Below, piece after piece: positions 33,252 to 45,478 of a stretch of DNA of 64,000 bases. The DNA comes from Branchiostoma floridae (lineage: Eukaryota; Chordata; Leptocardii; Amphioxiformes; Branchiostomatidae): positions 31,010,309 to 31,074,308 of the forward strand of contig NC_049981.1 of the NCBI RefSeq assembly GCF_000003815.2, in the 5' to 3' direction. The translations under genes were made by a program, and so were the position numbers. Under the pieces are notes generated by a model. That model saw nothing but the letters and a program-made list of their open reading frames with translations. It had not been told where the DNA came from and searched no databases. Position 1 is the first letter of the stretch. The number at the start of each line of letters is the position of its first letter.

Positions 33252-36200
33252 TACTTGGGGCATTCTACGGAAAGCAAAAGTAACCACACAACAGTTGGAC
33301 TGGTAAATCTCCAGTTTATTGAAGTATTGAATGTCAGACATCTAAAAGCGTTATCAACATGAAGTATGTTCCAAGGTCTCAGCAACAGTAAAAGTCTACA
33401 CCAGACTATAGCACTACTCACTACACTGGACATATGTGGCTAGCTACTTCTCTGCTTATCATACAGACTGGGAAACAAAAAAATGGGGTTCCTGTCTATA
33501 ATTGTACTGGAGATGTCCAGCCAAACGACAGAAGAAGCTGATCCTTGATTGGTCACAATGTCTGTGTTGCTTTGTAAAACATTTGACGATTGGTTGATCC
33601 ATCCTGCCAATGCATATGTTGTCTGCGTAATACAGAAGGAGTTTCAGTCTTAATCACAACTTGGAAACGTCCGAAGCAAACAAGGCTTTTTGTTCCGAGG
33701 AACATTTGCTTTGCAATTTATCTATCCATATACTAAGAATGTTGCTGAGTGCAATCATAGGTAGGCTTCACATAGGTACTTGGTAGTTTTTACAAGGGTA
33801 CAGCTTTTTATAGCTTTAGTAGGTCCAACTTAAACTTAAGTTGGATAGTGGGGTTTCTTTACCAAAACCAGATTTCTTACCTGCTGACGTTTCGATGCCT
33901 GTCTGACAACTTCCTCAGAGTTTCTTACTGGAGGTCTCCTTCTCGAGACTACATGTAGCCGATGTAGATGGTGCTTTTGCAGTTTAAGCTCTGACGAAGA
34001 TGTCTGACAGGCATGGGAATGCCAGCAAGTAAAAATTACTGGTTGTGTAAGAGGAAACTCCAATATCTTATGATCTGCCAACCTGATGACGTTATTCTCA
34101 GAAGTAAAATTATATTCAGTGCCAGATTCCGCTGTATTGAAAATCAGACTTGACACGTGATGTTTTATCAAGAGCTGTCAGGAGGAGGAAGTATGAGCCA
34201 AGTTTTCCGGCCTGCCGCTATCTCTAAAACAAACAAATGAAGAAAGTTGGAATTTGGAGTCAGAGAAAGTCAAAGCGTCTTATTAATTGCCTTGACAGTT
34301 CCCAGCCATCTTCAAGAAGCAGTTTTCACTTTTCCCAGGATCAGACAAAATGTAAGACATATCTAAAACCAAACAGCAAAATAAGATGAAGAAAGCTGCC
34401 AAGAAGTCTCCGATGTCTTCCCTTCCCAATCAAACATCGTTCCCTTCTGAATGATCAGGCAAACACTGTTCATACTTGTTTGTTAGCGAAAGCTACGTCT
34501 CTCATGAAACAGTAGAACAGTTGAATTTGTATAGCCTATCTACTTCTGGCTTGGACTTGCTAGTGTCGGAAGTTGAAGTATCATTAGAGAGAGAAAACAT
34601 CCATTCAGTATTTGATGTCCAAAAATCCAGTTCTGGCACGAGGCTTAGCTTAAACATAGTTTTGTGGATCTCAACAACAAATTGCAAAGTGTGTCAAATA
34701 AAGTTTTCCTTTTCTGTCTGCTGTTAGAATAAAAGTTTCAATGTACGTTTGTTTCTGCGTGGAAAGTGAAGTTATGGTGTGTATTTAGAAAATCGACCAT
34801 CTTGAGATGTAGTTCCAAGACTTCCAACAAGGTTTGCGGTTAAACCATTTCCCATCCACCATACCTGCCATTTTTTTCTGAAAGGTTTTTTTGTCAATGG
34901 CGTTGTCTTATCATATTAGTTCTAAACACAAGCAGGAAATTCTTTTCATTAAACCGATTCTTTAAGTTGCCATGGCCACTACAATAAATTGCCTCAGTAC
35001 ATTATGTTAGACCTTTTCTTCTGTTATATACATGTACATAATCTTCCAAGCTCTCAGCACATCGTTTAAAGATGTGTCCAAGTTCAGCAGTTCATTCCTT
35101 GCCAAGAAGTTGACCATCAGAATGTTTTTTTTTTCTGCTCTATTTTTTTCGGACAAGAAGTGAAATGTGGAAAGAATGTGCACGCAGGATCGGGACATAA
35201 GTAGTAACATCAGCAGCATTGTGATGTAATTATCATAAATTAACATAGTTTTACCTACTACCTACAGCACGGAGGAAGCTCACTAGAAAAGAATCCCTAC
35301 GCTTCAAGTGATTTGATGAAAGTTAAACGTACGTGAGTTTGAAATGCACACGAACTAGATCTTTAAACCATGAAAGTTATACAAAAATCAATAAATAATT
35401 CCCCCCCAAAAAACATGAGGTTGTTTGAAGGTCAGTACTGCACCATAATATTTACATTCTTGAAGCCAGAAATGCTTTTCTAGTAGCTCCTTTACAAACG
35501 TCCGTTAATATAGACAAACAATTGATCAAACGTCTTTCCATATACTACATGATGCATAATCAAACTTGTAGCTAGTCTTTCCTTTGTCCAAATATGATGT
35601 GGTAATGTTCCTTAATTTCCTATAGCTTGATACAATGTGTAGATTACCTATAGTCAGAGCATATCTCAAGTTGGCCTCACAAAGTTCAACAATTCTCCCC
35701 AGATTGCACAGGTAAAGCTCATGACAGTTGACCTCTGAACTTTGCCCTTTTGCACTTCAGTAACCAGAGAGTATTTCCTATCTAAGGTAGTTGATATTGC
35801 AGCAAAATACATACGAGGGCACATGCTACCTACCAGGAAAATTAGCACACTTTCTACACCACTACAAATACACGACAGGTTGGCAAAGTTTGACACCAAC
35901 AACACCGACAAACGCTCTCCCTCCGCTTCGTACAAGGTCCGGCATGAAAATTCTCCAATTATCGTTATGGATAATTCGCTCGGGAATTTTAGTGGCTTGC
36001 ATTGTTAGAAAAAAGTTGATGTCAAAATGCTATGACTTGACTTCACACTACGCACACTAGCTAGAGTTGGTTAGGTTGGTTGGTTTGGTTAAGATCAAAT
36101 ACAAGCGGTTTGTGCTGATTATTGTTGTATCTTATTTCACAATGAAGAGTACCCAGAAATGCAGCGAGGCTTGGGTACGACGACCCCTGACCTCTTTCAT

Positions 36201-36996
36201 CATCTCTGCACCATAGGTACATATAAGCTGGGCTAGAACTGCCCCAAGTCATAAAATCTTCACCTATTAAAAGCAGAGAGTTCCTAAAATCTTGCTTAAG
36301 TCTAACTGAATGAAAAAGTCCACGCAACTTTCTCCACCACGAGATGCCATCTTCATGTGGCCGAACGCAAAGCGTCTTGAAATCATATCCCTATCTGTTC
36401 CTCATCAAAAAAGTTATTATTCCATCATTAAAATGAGATCAAACTCAGGCAACACAGTTTTTCGCCTATGGGGATTTACATGGTTAAGGACCCCAAAGTG
36501 AGGTGGTTCGACGACGCAAAACCTATAGTAGGGTGCAGATACAATTTACAAGAATTTAGTATGTTGAAGTTGAGGGTACAAGCTACAAAATATCTGAAAG
36601 TGAGCATAGATTTGCCGGCTCGTTTTTCTATAACAGACACTTTGATTTGACCCCCAGCGGAGGTCATTGAACTGCAGGCGGCGAACAGGAAGTGCCGGTA
36701 ACATATCAAGGCGCAAATTCCCGCCGGCCGAAAAAGCGACGTAATCCAACTTATACAGTATGAACACCGATGTATTTCTCTACTATTCACCACAGATTAC
36801 ACCTCGCTGTCGTGCACGGAAGAATAAATACGGCCTTTGCAAGTACTGCGATGCACTATTTTAACCCGAACTACTTTTGGGGACGGGGGTCGCGGAGAAA
36901 TACTGTGTTATGAGACCTTAACTACCTACCAATCACTGGCACTCTGTCTGAGAGTCCTTTGCCCTCTAACCTTCAACCTCTGGCCCCTGGCCGGCT
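33252..36996. repeat. Tandem unit 1 (left-truncated, with a 464-bp replacement)
   Basis: First of three near-identical units. It starts abruptly at TACTTGGGGCATTCTACGG and lacks the protease-exon segment found at the left end of units 2 and 3. Bases 36454-36917 replace a 52-bp segment present in units 2 and 3. Short open frames recur in all units (for example minus 35666-35935 and plus 34476-34727), but none matched a family I know, and near-identity of the copies says nothing about coding. Treated as non-genic. Confidence 0.85.
33880..34030. repeat. Hairpin motif within each tandem unit
   Basis: GCTGACGTTTCGATGCCTGT and the inverted GCTGGCATTCCCATGCCTGT begin two arms of about 40 bases, with roughly 70 bases between. 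The same hairpin is at about 38286-38435 and 42286-42435. The CTGAGGAAG...GAAACGTC pattern resembles tails of Penelope-like elements. Family assignment is tentative. Confidence 0.5.
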
Positions 36997-37416
36997 GCCA
37001 CTGGTTCCTGTACGGGGTGACCAGCTTCGGGCGGGGCTGCGCCAGGCCGATGTCGCCCGGCGCTTATGGTCTCATTGATAAATCAATAAATTACAAACTA
37101 CGATTAGTCAATCCCCACAAAAGGCACCTTTTCGCTGCTATTGTACAACCGCACCACTCAGAACCCACGACTGTGTACCTCCGACCTAGCGCGCGGCTGC
37201 AAAACTTTACCTGCTAATTTCTTCAGTTACAAATAAGCTTTCACCAATCTAACTTTGGAGATCAGTTCCGCTGGCTAAAAGGGAATTTCTCACCGCTAAA
37301 AACATGCGTCCGTGCAGCCCTTCATTTTTGGCTCGGATCTCTTTTAGGCCACCCACTCGCGGAGTAATACATCAATCACACCTTATGTTAACGTGCCCGC
37401 CATGACGCAGTGGATA
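36997..37416 (+). pseudogene. Broken copy of gene 2 last exon, split by an insertion
   Basis: Bases 36997-37068 match 31563-31634 almost perfectly ([23 protein letters not shown]). Bases 37388-37416 match 31635-31663 with two changes (VNVPAMTQWI). Between them lies a 313-bp insertion flanked by a direct repeat CTTATG. The copy starts after the catalytic Ser, lacks any splice acceptor, and cannot encode a protease. Confidence 0.85.
37069..37381. mobile_element. 313-bp MITE-like insertion in exon copy (unit 2)
   Basis: Flanked by CTTATG direct repeats where the intact exon has one copy. The ends GTCTCATTGATAAAT and (inverted) GTGTGATTGATGTAT form an imperfect terminal inverted repeat. No coding capacity. 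An identical insertion sits at 41075-41387. Confidence 0.6.
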
Positions 37417-40400
37417 CGCGTGCCTTCTGCTACGTTTTAACCCAGCTCAGGGTGACAAACGGCCACTGTATGGTCGCAATAGGCAGTTTCTGTATCTACG
37501 GGACCGGAAATCGTATGGCCGTGGCCACGTTGGACAGGTGGCCACTATAGACTACTTCTTAATGCATAGGTCAATGGGAAAAATCTAAGTGACCGATATG
37601 GCCAAGTGGTCGCTATGCAAAGGTGGCGCTTATATAGACAGGTTTGACTGTACTTGGGGCATTCTACGGAAAGCAAGAGTAACCACACAACAGTTGGACT
37701 GGTAAATCTCCAGTTTATTGAAGTATTGAATGTCAGACATCTAAAAGCGTTATCAACATGAAGTATGTTCCGAGGTCTCAGCAACAGTAAAAGTCTACAC
37801 CAGACTACAGCACTACTCACTACACTGGACATATGTGGCTAGCTACTTCTCTGCTTATCATACAGACTGGGAAACAAAAAAATGGGGTTCCTGTCTATAA
37901 TTGTACTGGAGATGTCCAGCCAAACGACAGAAGAGGCTGATCCTTGATTGGTCACAATGTCTGTGTTGCTTTGTAAAACATTTGACGATTGGTTGATCCA
38001 TCCTGCCAATGCATATGTTGGCTGCGTAATACAGAAGGAGTTTCAGTCTTAATCACAACTTGGAAACGTCCGAAGCAAACAAGGCCTTTTGCTCCGAGGA
38101 ACATTTGCTTTGCAATTTATCTATCCATATACTAAGAGTGTTGCTGAGGGCAATCATAGGTAGGCTTCACATAGGTACTAGATAGTTTTTACAAGGGTAC
38201 AGCTTTTTATAGCTTTAGTAGGTCCAACTTAAACTTAAGTTGGATAGTGGGGTTTTCTTTTCCAAAACCAGATTTCTTACCCGATGTCTGACGTTTCGAT
38301 GCCTGTCAGACAACTTCCTCAGAGTTTTTAACTGGAGGTCTCCTTCTCCACACTACATGTAGCCGATGTAGGTGGTGCTTTTGCAGTTAAAGCTCTGATG
38401 AAGATGTCTGACAGGCATGGGAATGCCAGCAGGTATGAATAACTGGTTGTGTAAGAGGAAACTCCAATATCCTATGATCTGCCAACCTGATGACGTTATT
38501 CTCAGAAGTAAAATTCTACTCAGTGCCAGATTCCACTGTACTGAAAATCAGACTTGTCACGTTGATGTTTTATCAAGAGCTGTCAGGAGGAGGAAGTATG
38601 GGACAAGTTTTCCGGCCTGCCGCTATCTCTAAAACAAACAAATGAAGAAAGTTGGAATTTGGAGTCAGAGAAAGTCAAAGCGTCTTATTAATTGCCTTGA
38701 CAGTTCCCAGCCATCTTCAAGAAGCAGTTTTCACTTTTCCCAGGATCAGACAAAATGTAAGACATATCTAAAACCAAACAGCAAAATAAGATGAAGAAAG
38801 CTGCCAAGAAGTCTCCGATGTCTTCCCTTCCCAATCAAACATCGTTCCCTTCTGAATGATCAGGCAAACACTGTTCATACTTGTTTGTTAGCGAAAGCTA
38901 CGTCTCTCATGAAACAGTAGAACAGCTGAATTTGTATAGCCTATCTACTTCTGGCTGGGACTTGCTAGTGTCGGAAGTTGAATTATCATTAGAGAGAGAA
39001 AACAACCATTCAGTACTTGATGTCAAAAACTCCAGTTCTGACATGGGGCTTAGCTTAAACATAGTTTTGTGGATCTCAACAACAAATTGCAAACTGTGTC
39101 AAATAGTTTTCCCTTTCTGTCGGCTGTAAGAATAAAAGTTTCAATGTACGTTTGCTTCTGCAAGGTAAGTGAAGTTATGGTGTGTATTTAGAAAATCGAC
39201 CATCTTGAGATGTAGTTCCAAGACTTCCAACAAGGTTTGCGGTTAAACCATTTCCCATCCACCATACCTGCCATTTTTTTCTGAAAGATTTCTTTGTCAA
39301 TGGCGTTGTCTTATCATATTAGTTCTAAACACAAGCAGGAAATTCTTTTCATTAAACGGATTCTTCAAATTGCCATGGCCACTACATGGAATAAATGCCT
39401 CAGTACATTATGTTGGACCTTTTCTTTTGTTATATACATGTACATAATCTTCCAAGCTCTCAGCACATCGTTTAAAGATGTGTCCAAGTTCAGCAGTTCA
39501 TTCCTCACCAAGAAGTTGACCATCAGAAAGTTTTTTTTCTGCTCTATTTTTTTCGAACAAGAAGTGAAATGTGGAAAGAATGTGCACGCAGGATCGATAC
39601 ATAAGTAGTAACATCAGCAGCATTGTGATGTAATTATCATAAATTAACATAGTTTTACCTACATACCTACAGCACGGAAGAAGCTCACTAGAAAAGAATC
39701 CCTACGCTTCAAGTGATTTGATGAAAGTTAAACGTACGTGAGTTTGAAATGCACACGAACTAGATCTTTAAACCGTGAAAGTTATACAAAATCAATAAAT
39801 AATTCCCCCCCCCCCAAAGAAACATGAGGTTGTTTGAAGGTCAGTACTGCACCATAATATTTACATTCTTGAAGCCAGAAATGCTTTTCTAGTAGCTCCT
39901 TTACAAACGTCCGTTAATATAGACAAACAATTGATCAAACGTCTTCGTATCTCCATATACTACATGATGCATAATCAAACTTGTAGCTAGTCTTTCCTTT
40001 GTCCAAATATGATGTGGTAATGTTCCTTAATTTCCTATAGCTTGATACAATGTGTAGATTACCTATAGTCAGAGCATATCTCAAGTTGGCCTCACAAAGT
40101 TCAACAATTCTCCCCAGATTGCACAGGTAAAGCTCATGACAGTTGACCTCTGAACTTTGCCCTTTTGCACTTCAGTAACCAGAGAGTATTTCCTATCTAA
40201 GGTAGTTGATATTGCAGCAAAATACATACGAGGGCACATGCTACCTACCAGGAAAATTAGCACACTTTCTACACCACTACAAATACACGACAGGTTGGCA
40301 AAGTTTGACACCAACAACACCGACAAACGCTCTCCCTCCGCTTCATACAAGGTCCGGCATGAAAATTCTCCAATTATCGTTATGGATAATTCGCTCAGGA

Positions 40401-41002
40401 ATTTTAGTGGCTTGCATTGTTAGAAAAAAGTTGATGTCAAAATGCTATGACTTGACTTCACACTACGCACACTAGCTAGAGTTGGTTAGGTTGGTTGGTT
40501 TGGTTAAGATCAAATACAAGCGGTTTGTGCTGATTATTGTTGTATCTTATTTCACAATGAAGAGTACCCAGAAATGCAGCGAGGCTTGCATGGGTACGAC
40601 GACCCCTGACCTCTTTCATCTCTCTGCACCGTAGGTACATATAAGCTGGGCTAGAACTGCCCCAAGTCATAAAATCTTCACCTATTAAAAGCAGAGAGTT
40701 CCTAAAATCTTGCTTAAGTCCAACTGAATGAAAAAGTCCATGCAACTTTCTCCACCACGAGAAGCCATCTTCATGTGGCCGAACGCAAAGCGTCTTGAAA
40801 TCATATCCCTATCTGTTCCTCATGAAAAAAGTTATTATTCCATCATTAAAATGAGATCAAACTCAGGCAACTGCACACGTTGCCACCAGTCTTGCCTCCG
40901 TTTCCCATTGCAGCAATGTCTGTTTAACTACCTACCAATCACTGGCACTCTGTCTGAGAGTCCTTTGCCCTCTAACCTTCAACCTCTGGCCCCTGGTCGG
41001 CT

Positions 41003-41422
41003 GCCACTGGTTCCTGCACGGGGTGACCAGCTTCGGGCGGGGCTGCGCCAGGCCGATGTCGCCCGGCGCTTATGGTCTCATTGATAAATCAATAAATTAC
41101 AAACTACGATTAGTCAATCCCCACAAAAGGCACCTTTTCGCTGCTATTGTACAACCGCACCACTCAGAACCCACGACTGTGTACCTCCGACCTAGCGCGC
41201 GGCTGCAAAACTTTACCTGCTAATTTCTTCAGTTACAAATAAGCTTTCACCAATCTAACTTTGGAGATCAGTTCCGCTGGCTAAAAGGGAATTTCTCACC
41301 GCTAAAAACATGCGTCCGTGCAGCCCTTCATTTTTGGCTCGGATCTCTTTTAGGCCACCCACTCGCGGAGTAATACATCAATCACACCTTATGTTAACGT
41401 GCCCGCCAGGACGCAGTGGATA
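41003..41422 (+). pseudogene. Second broken copy of gene 2 last exon
   Basis: Same structure as the copy at 36997: exon bases 41003-41074, the 313-bp insertion 41075-41387, exon bases 41394-41422, with CTTATG on both sides. It has a few private changes (for example Tyr to His in WFLYG, and Met to Arg in VPAMT). It arose with the tandem array, not by a new event. Confidence 0.85.
41075..41387. mobile_element. 313-bp MITE-like insertion in exon copy (unit 3)
   Basis: Same element, same ends and same CTTATG direct repeats as at 37069-37381. Carried along by tandem duplication. Confidence 0.6.
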
Positions 41423-44400
41423 CGCGTGCCTTCTGCTACGTTTTAACCCAGCTCAGGGTGACAAACGGCCACTGTATGGTCGCAATAGGCAGTTTCTGCA
41501 TCTACGGGACCGGAAATCGTATGGCCGTGGCCACGTTGGACAGGTGGCCACTATAGACTACTTCTTAATGCATAGGTCAATGGGAAAAATCTAAGTGACC
41601 GATATGGCCAAGTGGTCGCTATGCAAAGGTGGCGCTTATATAGACAGGTTTGACTGTACTTGGGGCATTCTACGGAAAGCAAGAGTAACCACACAACAGT
41701 TGGACTGGTAAATCTCCAGTTTATTGAAGTATTGAATGTCAGACATCTAAAAGCGTTATCAACATGAAGTATGTTCCAAGGTCTCAGCAACAGTAAAAGT
41801 CTACACCAGACTACAGCACTACTCACTACACTGGACATATGTGGCTAGCTACTTCTCTGCTTATCATACAGACTGGGAAACAAAAAAATGGGGTTCCTGT
41901 CTATAATTGTACTGGAGATGTCCAGCCAAACGACAGAAGAAGCTGATCCTTGATTGGTCACAATGTCTGTGTTGCTTTGTAAAACATTTGACGATTGGTT
42001 GATCCATCCTGCCAATGCATATGTTGGCTGCGTAATACAGAAGGAGTTTCAGTCTTAATCACAACTTGGAAACGTCCGAAGCAAACAAGGCTTTTTGTTC
42101 CGAGGAACATTTGCTTTGCAATTTATCTATCCATATACTAAGAATGTTGCTGAGTGCAATCATAGGTAGGCTTCACATAGGTACTTGGTAGTTTTTACAA
42201 GGGTACAGCTTTTTATAGCTTTAGTAGGTCCAACTTAAACTTAAGTTGGATAGTGGGGTTTCTTTACCAAAACCAGATTTCTTACCTGCTGACGTTTCGA
42301 TGCCTGTCTGACAACTTCCTCAGAGTTTCTTACTGGAGGTCTCCTTCTCGAGACTACATGTAGCCGATGTAGATGGTGCTTTTGCAGTTTAAGCTCTGAC
42401 GAAGATGTCTGACAGGCATGGGAATGCCAGCAAGTAAAAATTACTGGTTGTGTAAGAGGAAACTCCAATATCTTATGATCTGCCAACCTGATGACGTTAT
42501 TCTCAGAAGTAAAATTATATTCAGTGCCAGATTCCGCTGTATTGAAAATCAGACTTGACACGTGATGTTTTATCAAGAGCTGTCAGGAGGAGGAAGTATG
42601 AGCCAAGTTTTCCGGCCTGCCGCTATCTCTAAAACAAATGAAGAAAGTTGGAATTTGGAGTCAGAGAAAGTCAAAGCGTCTTATTAATTGCCTTGACAGT
42701 TCCCAGCCATCTTCAAGAAGCAGTTTTCTAATCTCCCAGGATCAGACAAAATGTAAGACATATACCTAAAATCAAACAGCAAAATAAGATGAATAAAGCT
42801 GCCAAGAAGTCTCCGATGTCTTCCCTTCCCAATCAAACATTGTTCCCTTCTGAATGATCAGGCAAACACTGTTCATACTTGTTTGTTAGCGAAAGCTACG
42901 TCTCTCATGAAACAGTAGAACAGTTGAATTTGTATAGCCTATCTACTTCTGGCTTGGACTTGCTAGTGTCGGAAGTTGAAGTATCATTAGAGAGAGAAAA
43001 CATCCATTCAGTATTTGATGTCCAAAAATCCAGTTCTGGCACGAGGCTTAGCTTAAACATAGTTTTGTGGATCTCAACAACAAATTGCAAACTGTGTCAA
43101 ATAAAGTTTTCCCTTTCTGTCGGCTGTAAGAATAAATGTTTCAATGTACTTTTGCTTCTGCAAGGTAAGTGAAGTTATGGTGTGTATTTAGAAAATCGAC
43201 CATCTTGAGATGTAGTTCCAAGACATCCAACAAGGTTTGCGGTTAAACCATTTCCCATCCACCATACCTGCCATTTTTTTCTGAAAGGTTTCTTTGTCAA
43301 TGGCGTTGTCTTATCATATTAGTCCTAAACACAAGCAGGAAATTCTTTTCATCAAACGGATTCTTCAAGTTGCCATGGCCACTACAATAAATTGCCTCAG
43401 TACATTATGTTAGACCTTTTCTTCTGTTATATACATGTACATAATCTTCCAAGCTCTCAGCACATCGTTTAAAGATGTGTCCAAGTTCAGCAGTTCATTC
43501 CTTGCCAAGAAGTTGACCATCAGAAAGTTTTTTTTCTGCTATATTTTTTTCGGACAAGAAGTGAAATGTGGAAAGAATGTGCACGCAGGATCGGTACATA
43601 AGTAGTAACATCAGCAGCATTGTGATGTAATTATCATAAATTAACACAGTTTTACCTACATACCTACAGCACGGAAGAAGCTCACTAGAAAAGAATCCCT
43701 ACGCTTCAAGTGATTTGATGAAAGTTAAACGTACGTGAGTTTGAAATGCACACGAACTAGATCTTTAAACCATGAAAGTTATACAAAATCAATAAATAAT
43801 TCCCCCCCCCAAAAACATGAGGTTGTTTGAAGGTCAGTACTGCACCATAATATTTACATTCTTGAAGCCAGAAATGCTTTTCTAGTAGCTCCTTTACAAA
43901 CGTCCGTTAATATAGACAAACAATTGATCAAACGTCTTTCCATATACTACATGATGCATAATCAAACTTGTAGCTAGTCTTTCCTTTGTCCAAATATGAT
44001 GTGGTAATGTTCCTTAATTTCCTATAGCTTGATACAATGTGTAGATTACCTATAGTCAGAGCATATCTCAAGTTGGCCTCACAAAGTTCAACAATTCTCC
44101 CCAGATTGCACAGGTAAAGCTCATGACAGTTGACCTCTGAACTTTGCCCTTTTGCACTTCAGTAACCAGAGAGTATTTCCTATCTAAGGTAGTTGATATT
44201 GCAGCAAAATACATACGAGGGCACATGCTACCTACCAGGAAAATTAGCACACTTTCTACACCACTACAAATACACGACAGGTTGGCAAAGTTTGACACCA
44301 ACAACACCGACAAACGCTCTCCCTCCGCTTCATACAAGGTCCGGCATGAAAATTCTCCAATTATCGTTATGGATAATTCGCTCAGGAATTTTAGTGGCTT

Positions 44401-45050
44401 GCATTGTTAGAAAAAAGTTGATGTCAAAATGCTATGACTTGACTTCACACTACGCACACTAGCTAGAGTTGGTTAGGTTGGTTGGTTTGGTTAAGATCAA
44501 ATACAAGCGGTTTGTGCTGATTATTGTTGTACCTTATTTCACAATGAAGAGTACCCAGAAATGCAGCGAGGCTTGGGTACGACGACCCCTGACCTCTTTC
44601 ATCTCTCTGCACCATAGGTACATATAAGCTGGGCTAGAACTGCCCCAAGTCATAAAATCTTCACCTATTAAAAGCAGAGAGTTCCTAAAATCTTGCTTAA
44701 GTCCAACTGAATGAAAAAGTCCATGCAACTTTCTCCACCACGAGATGCCATCTTCGTGTGGCCGAACGCAAAGCGTCTTGAAATCATATCCCTATCTGTT
44801 CCTCATCAAAAAAGTTATTATTCCATCATTAAAATGAGATCAAACTCATGCAACTGCACACGTTGCCACCAGTCTTGCCTCTGTTTCCCATTGCAGCAAT
44901 GTCTGTTTAACTACCTACCAATCACTGGCACTCTGTCTGAGAGTCCTTTGCCCTCTAACCTTCAACCTCTGGCCCCTGGCCGGCTGCCTCCTGTTGCCGT
45001 GGCAACAAAACACCTTCCTCAAACCTTTCGACAGGCAAGTTTGTCCCCCT

Positions 45051-45056
45051 TTATTG
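45051..45056 (-). terminator. Candidate CaMKII poly(A) signal
   Basis: The minus strand reads AATAAA about 305 bases past the CaMKII stop, a normal 3' UTR length. It sits only 63 bases from the end of the tandem array at 44988. Confidence 0.45.
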
Positions 45057-45360
45057 TTTTCTTTCGAGTCACTTCCGTCATCCTTCATGGCAAACTAAAA
45101 CAGCTCCGAGAGCCGGCCCGCGTCTAAAGAAACGACGGGCAACGAAACTAGTAAGAAATCCTCACAAACCAATCGGAGAACAGAACTGAATTGTGGGACT
45201 GCTGACCTGAAATGCAAGGCGACGCAATTACCCACAGTGCAATGGACTCCTCGCCTGCCATCGGATAAGGATGAAATGACGCTGCGTGAAGGAACAATTT
45301 TTTTACTTAGATGGTGACCAGTTGGTTTATACTTGACACTAAGACGGGCTCTGTAGGAGG

Positions 45361-45478
45361 CTACTTGGCGGGGCAGCTGGGGTGACCTGAGCGGTGGAAA
45401 TGCACACACTGCCACTTGCCGTCCCGCTTCTGCCAGATCCGCGTCTCTTCTGACTGCATCGTTACTGGCAGGCCATTC
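45361..45478 (-). CDS. CAMK2: CaMKII last exon and stop
   Basis: Encodes [38 protein letters not shown] and TAG. The SEETR and RDGKWQ blocks are diagnostic of the CaMKII C-terminal hub domain. Acceptor GCTGTTGCAG, phase 2. The stop immediately after the short tail gives one of the shorter CaMKII C termini. Confidence 0.92.

Larger units (their letters stand above)
36997..41002. repeat. Tandem unit 2 (4006 bp)
   Basis: A full unit. It begins with the broken protease exon copy (36997-37416), continues through a transposon-like segment ending TATAGACAGGTTTGACTG at 37650, and then follows unit 1 closely. In the stretch matching 33,850-34,700 it carries many differences that units 1 and 3 do not share. 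It ends at GGCCCCTGGTCGG just before the next exon copy. Confidence 0.88.
41003..44988. repeat. Tandem unit 3 (about 3986 bp)
   Basis: The third unit. It starts with the second broken exon copy (41003-41422) and ends at CCGGCTGCC (44988), where the array stops and CaMKII 3' flanking DNA begins (TCCTGTTGCCGTGG). It shares private variants with unit 1 around 42,270-43,080 and the 52-bp segment with unit 2, so it is a mosaic. Confidence 0.88.

Noticed and set aside
34476-34727. Recurrent frame starting MFVSESY in the tandem units
   Set aside because: Same reason. The frame ends at different lengths in the copies because of small changes.
35666-35935. Recurrent 89-codon frame in all three tandem units (also 40081 and 44068)
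   Set aside because: Copies are near-identical at DNA level, so conservation of the frame is uninformative. No family, start context or splice sites recognised.
36997-41422. Exon copies as working extra proteases
   Set aside because: They start after the catalytic Ser, lack acceptors and are split by a 313-bp insertion.
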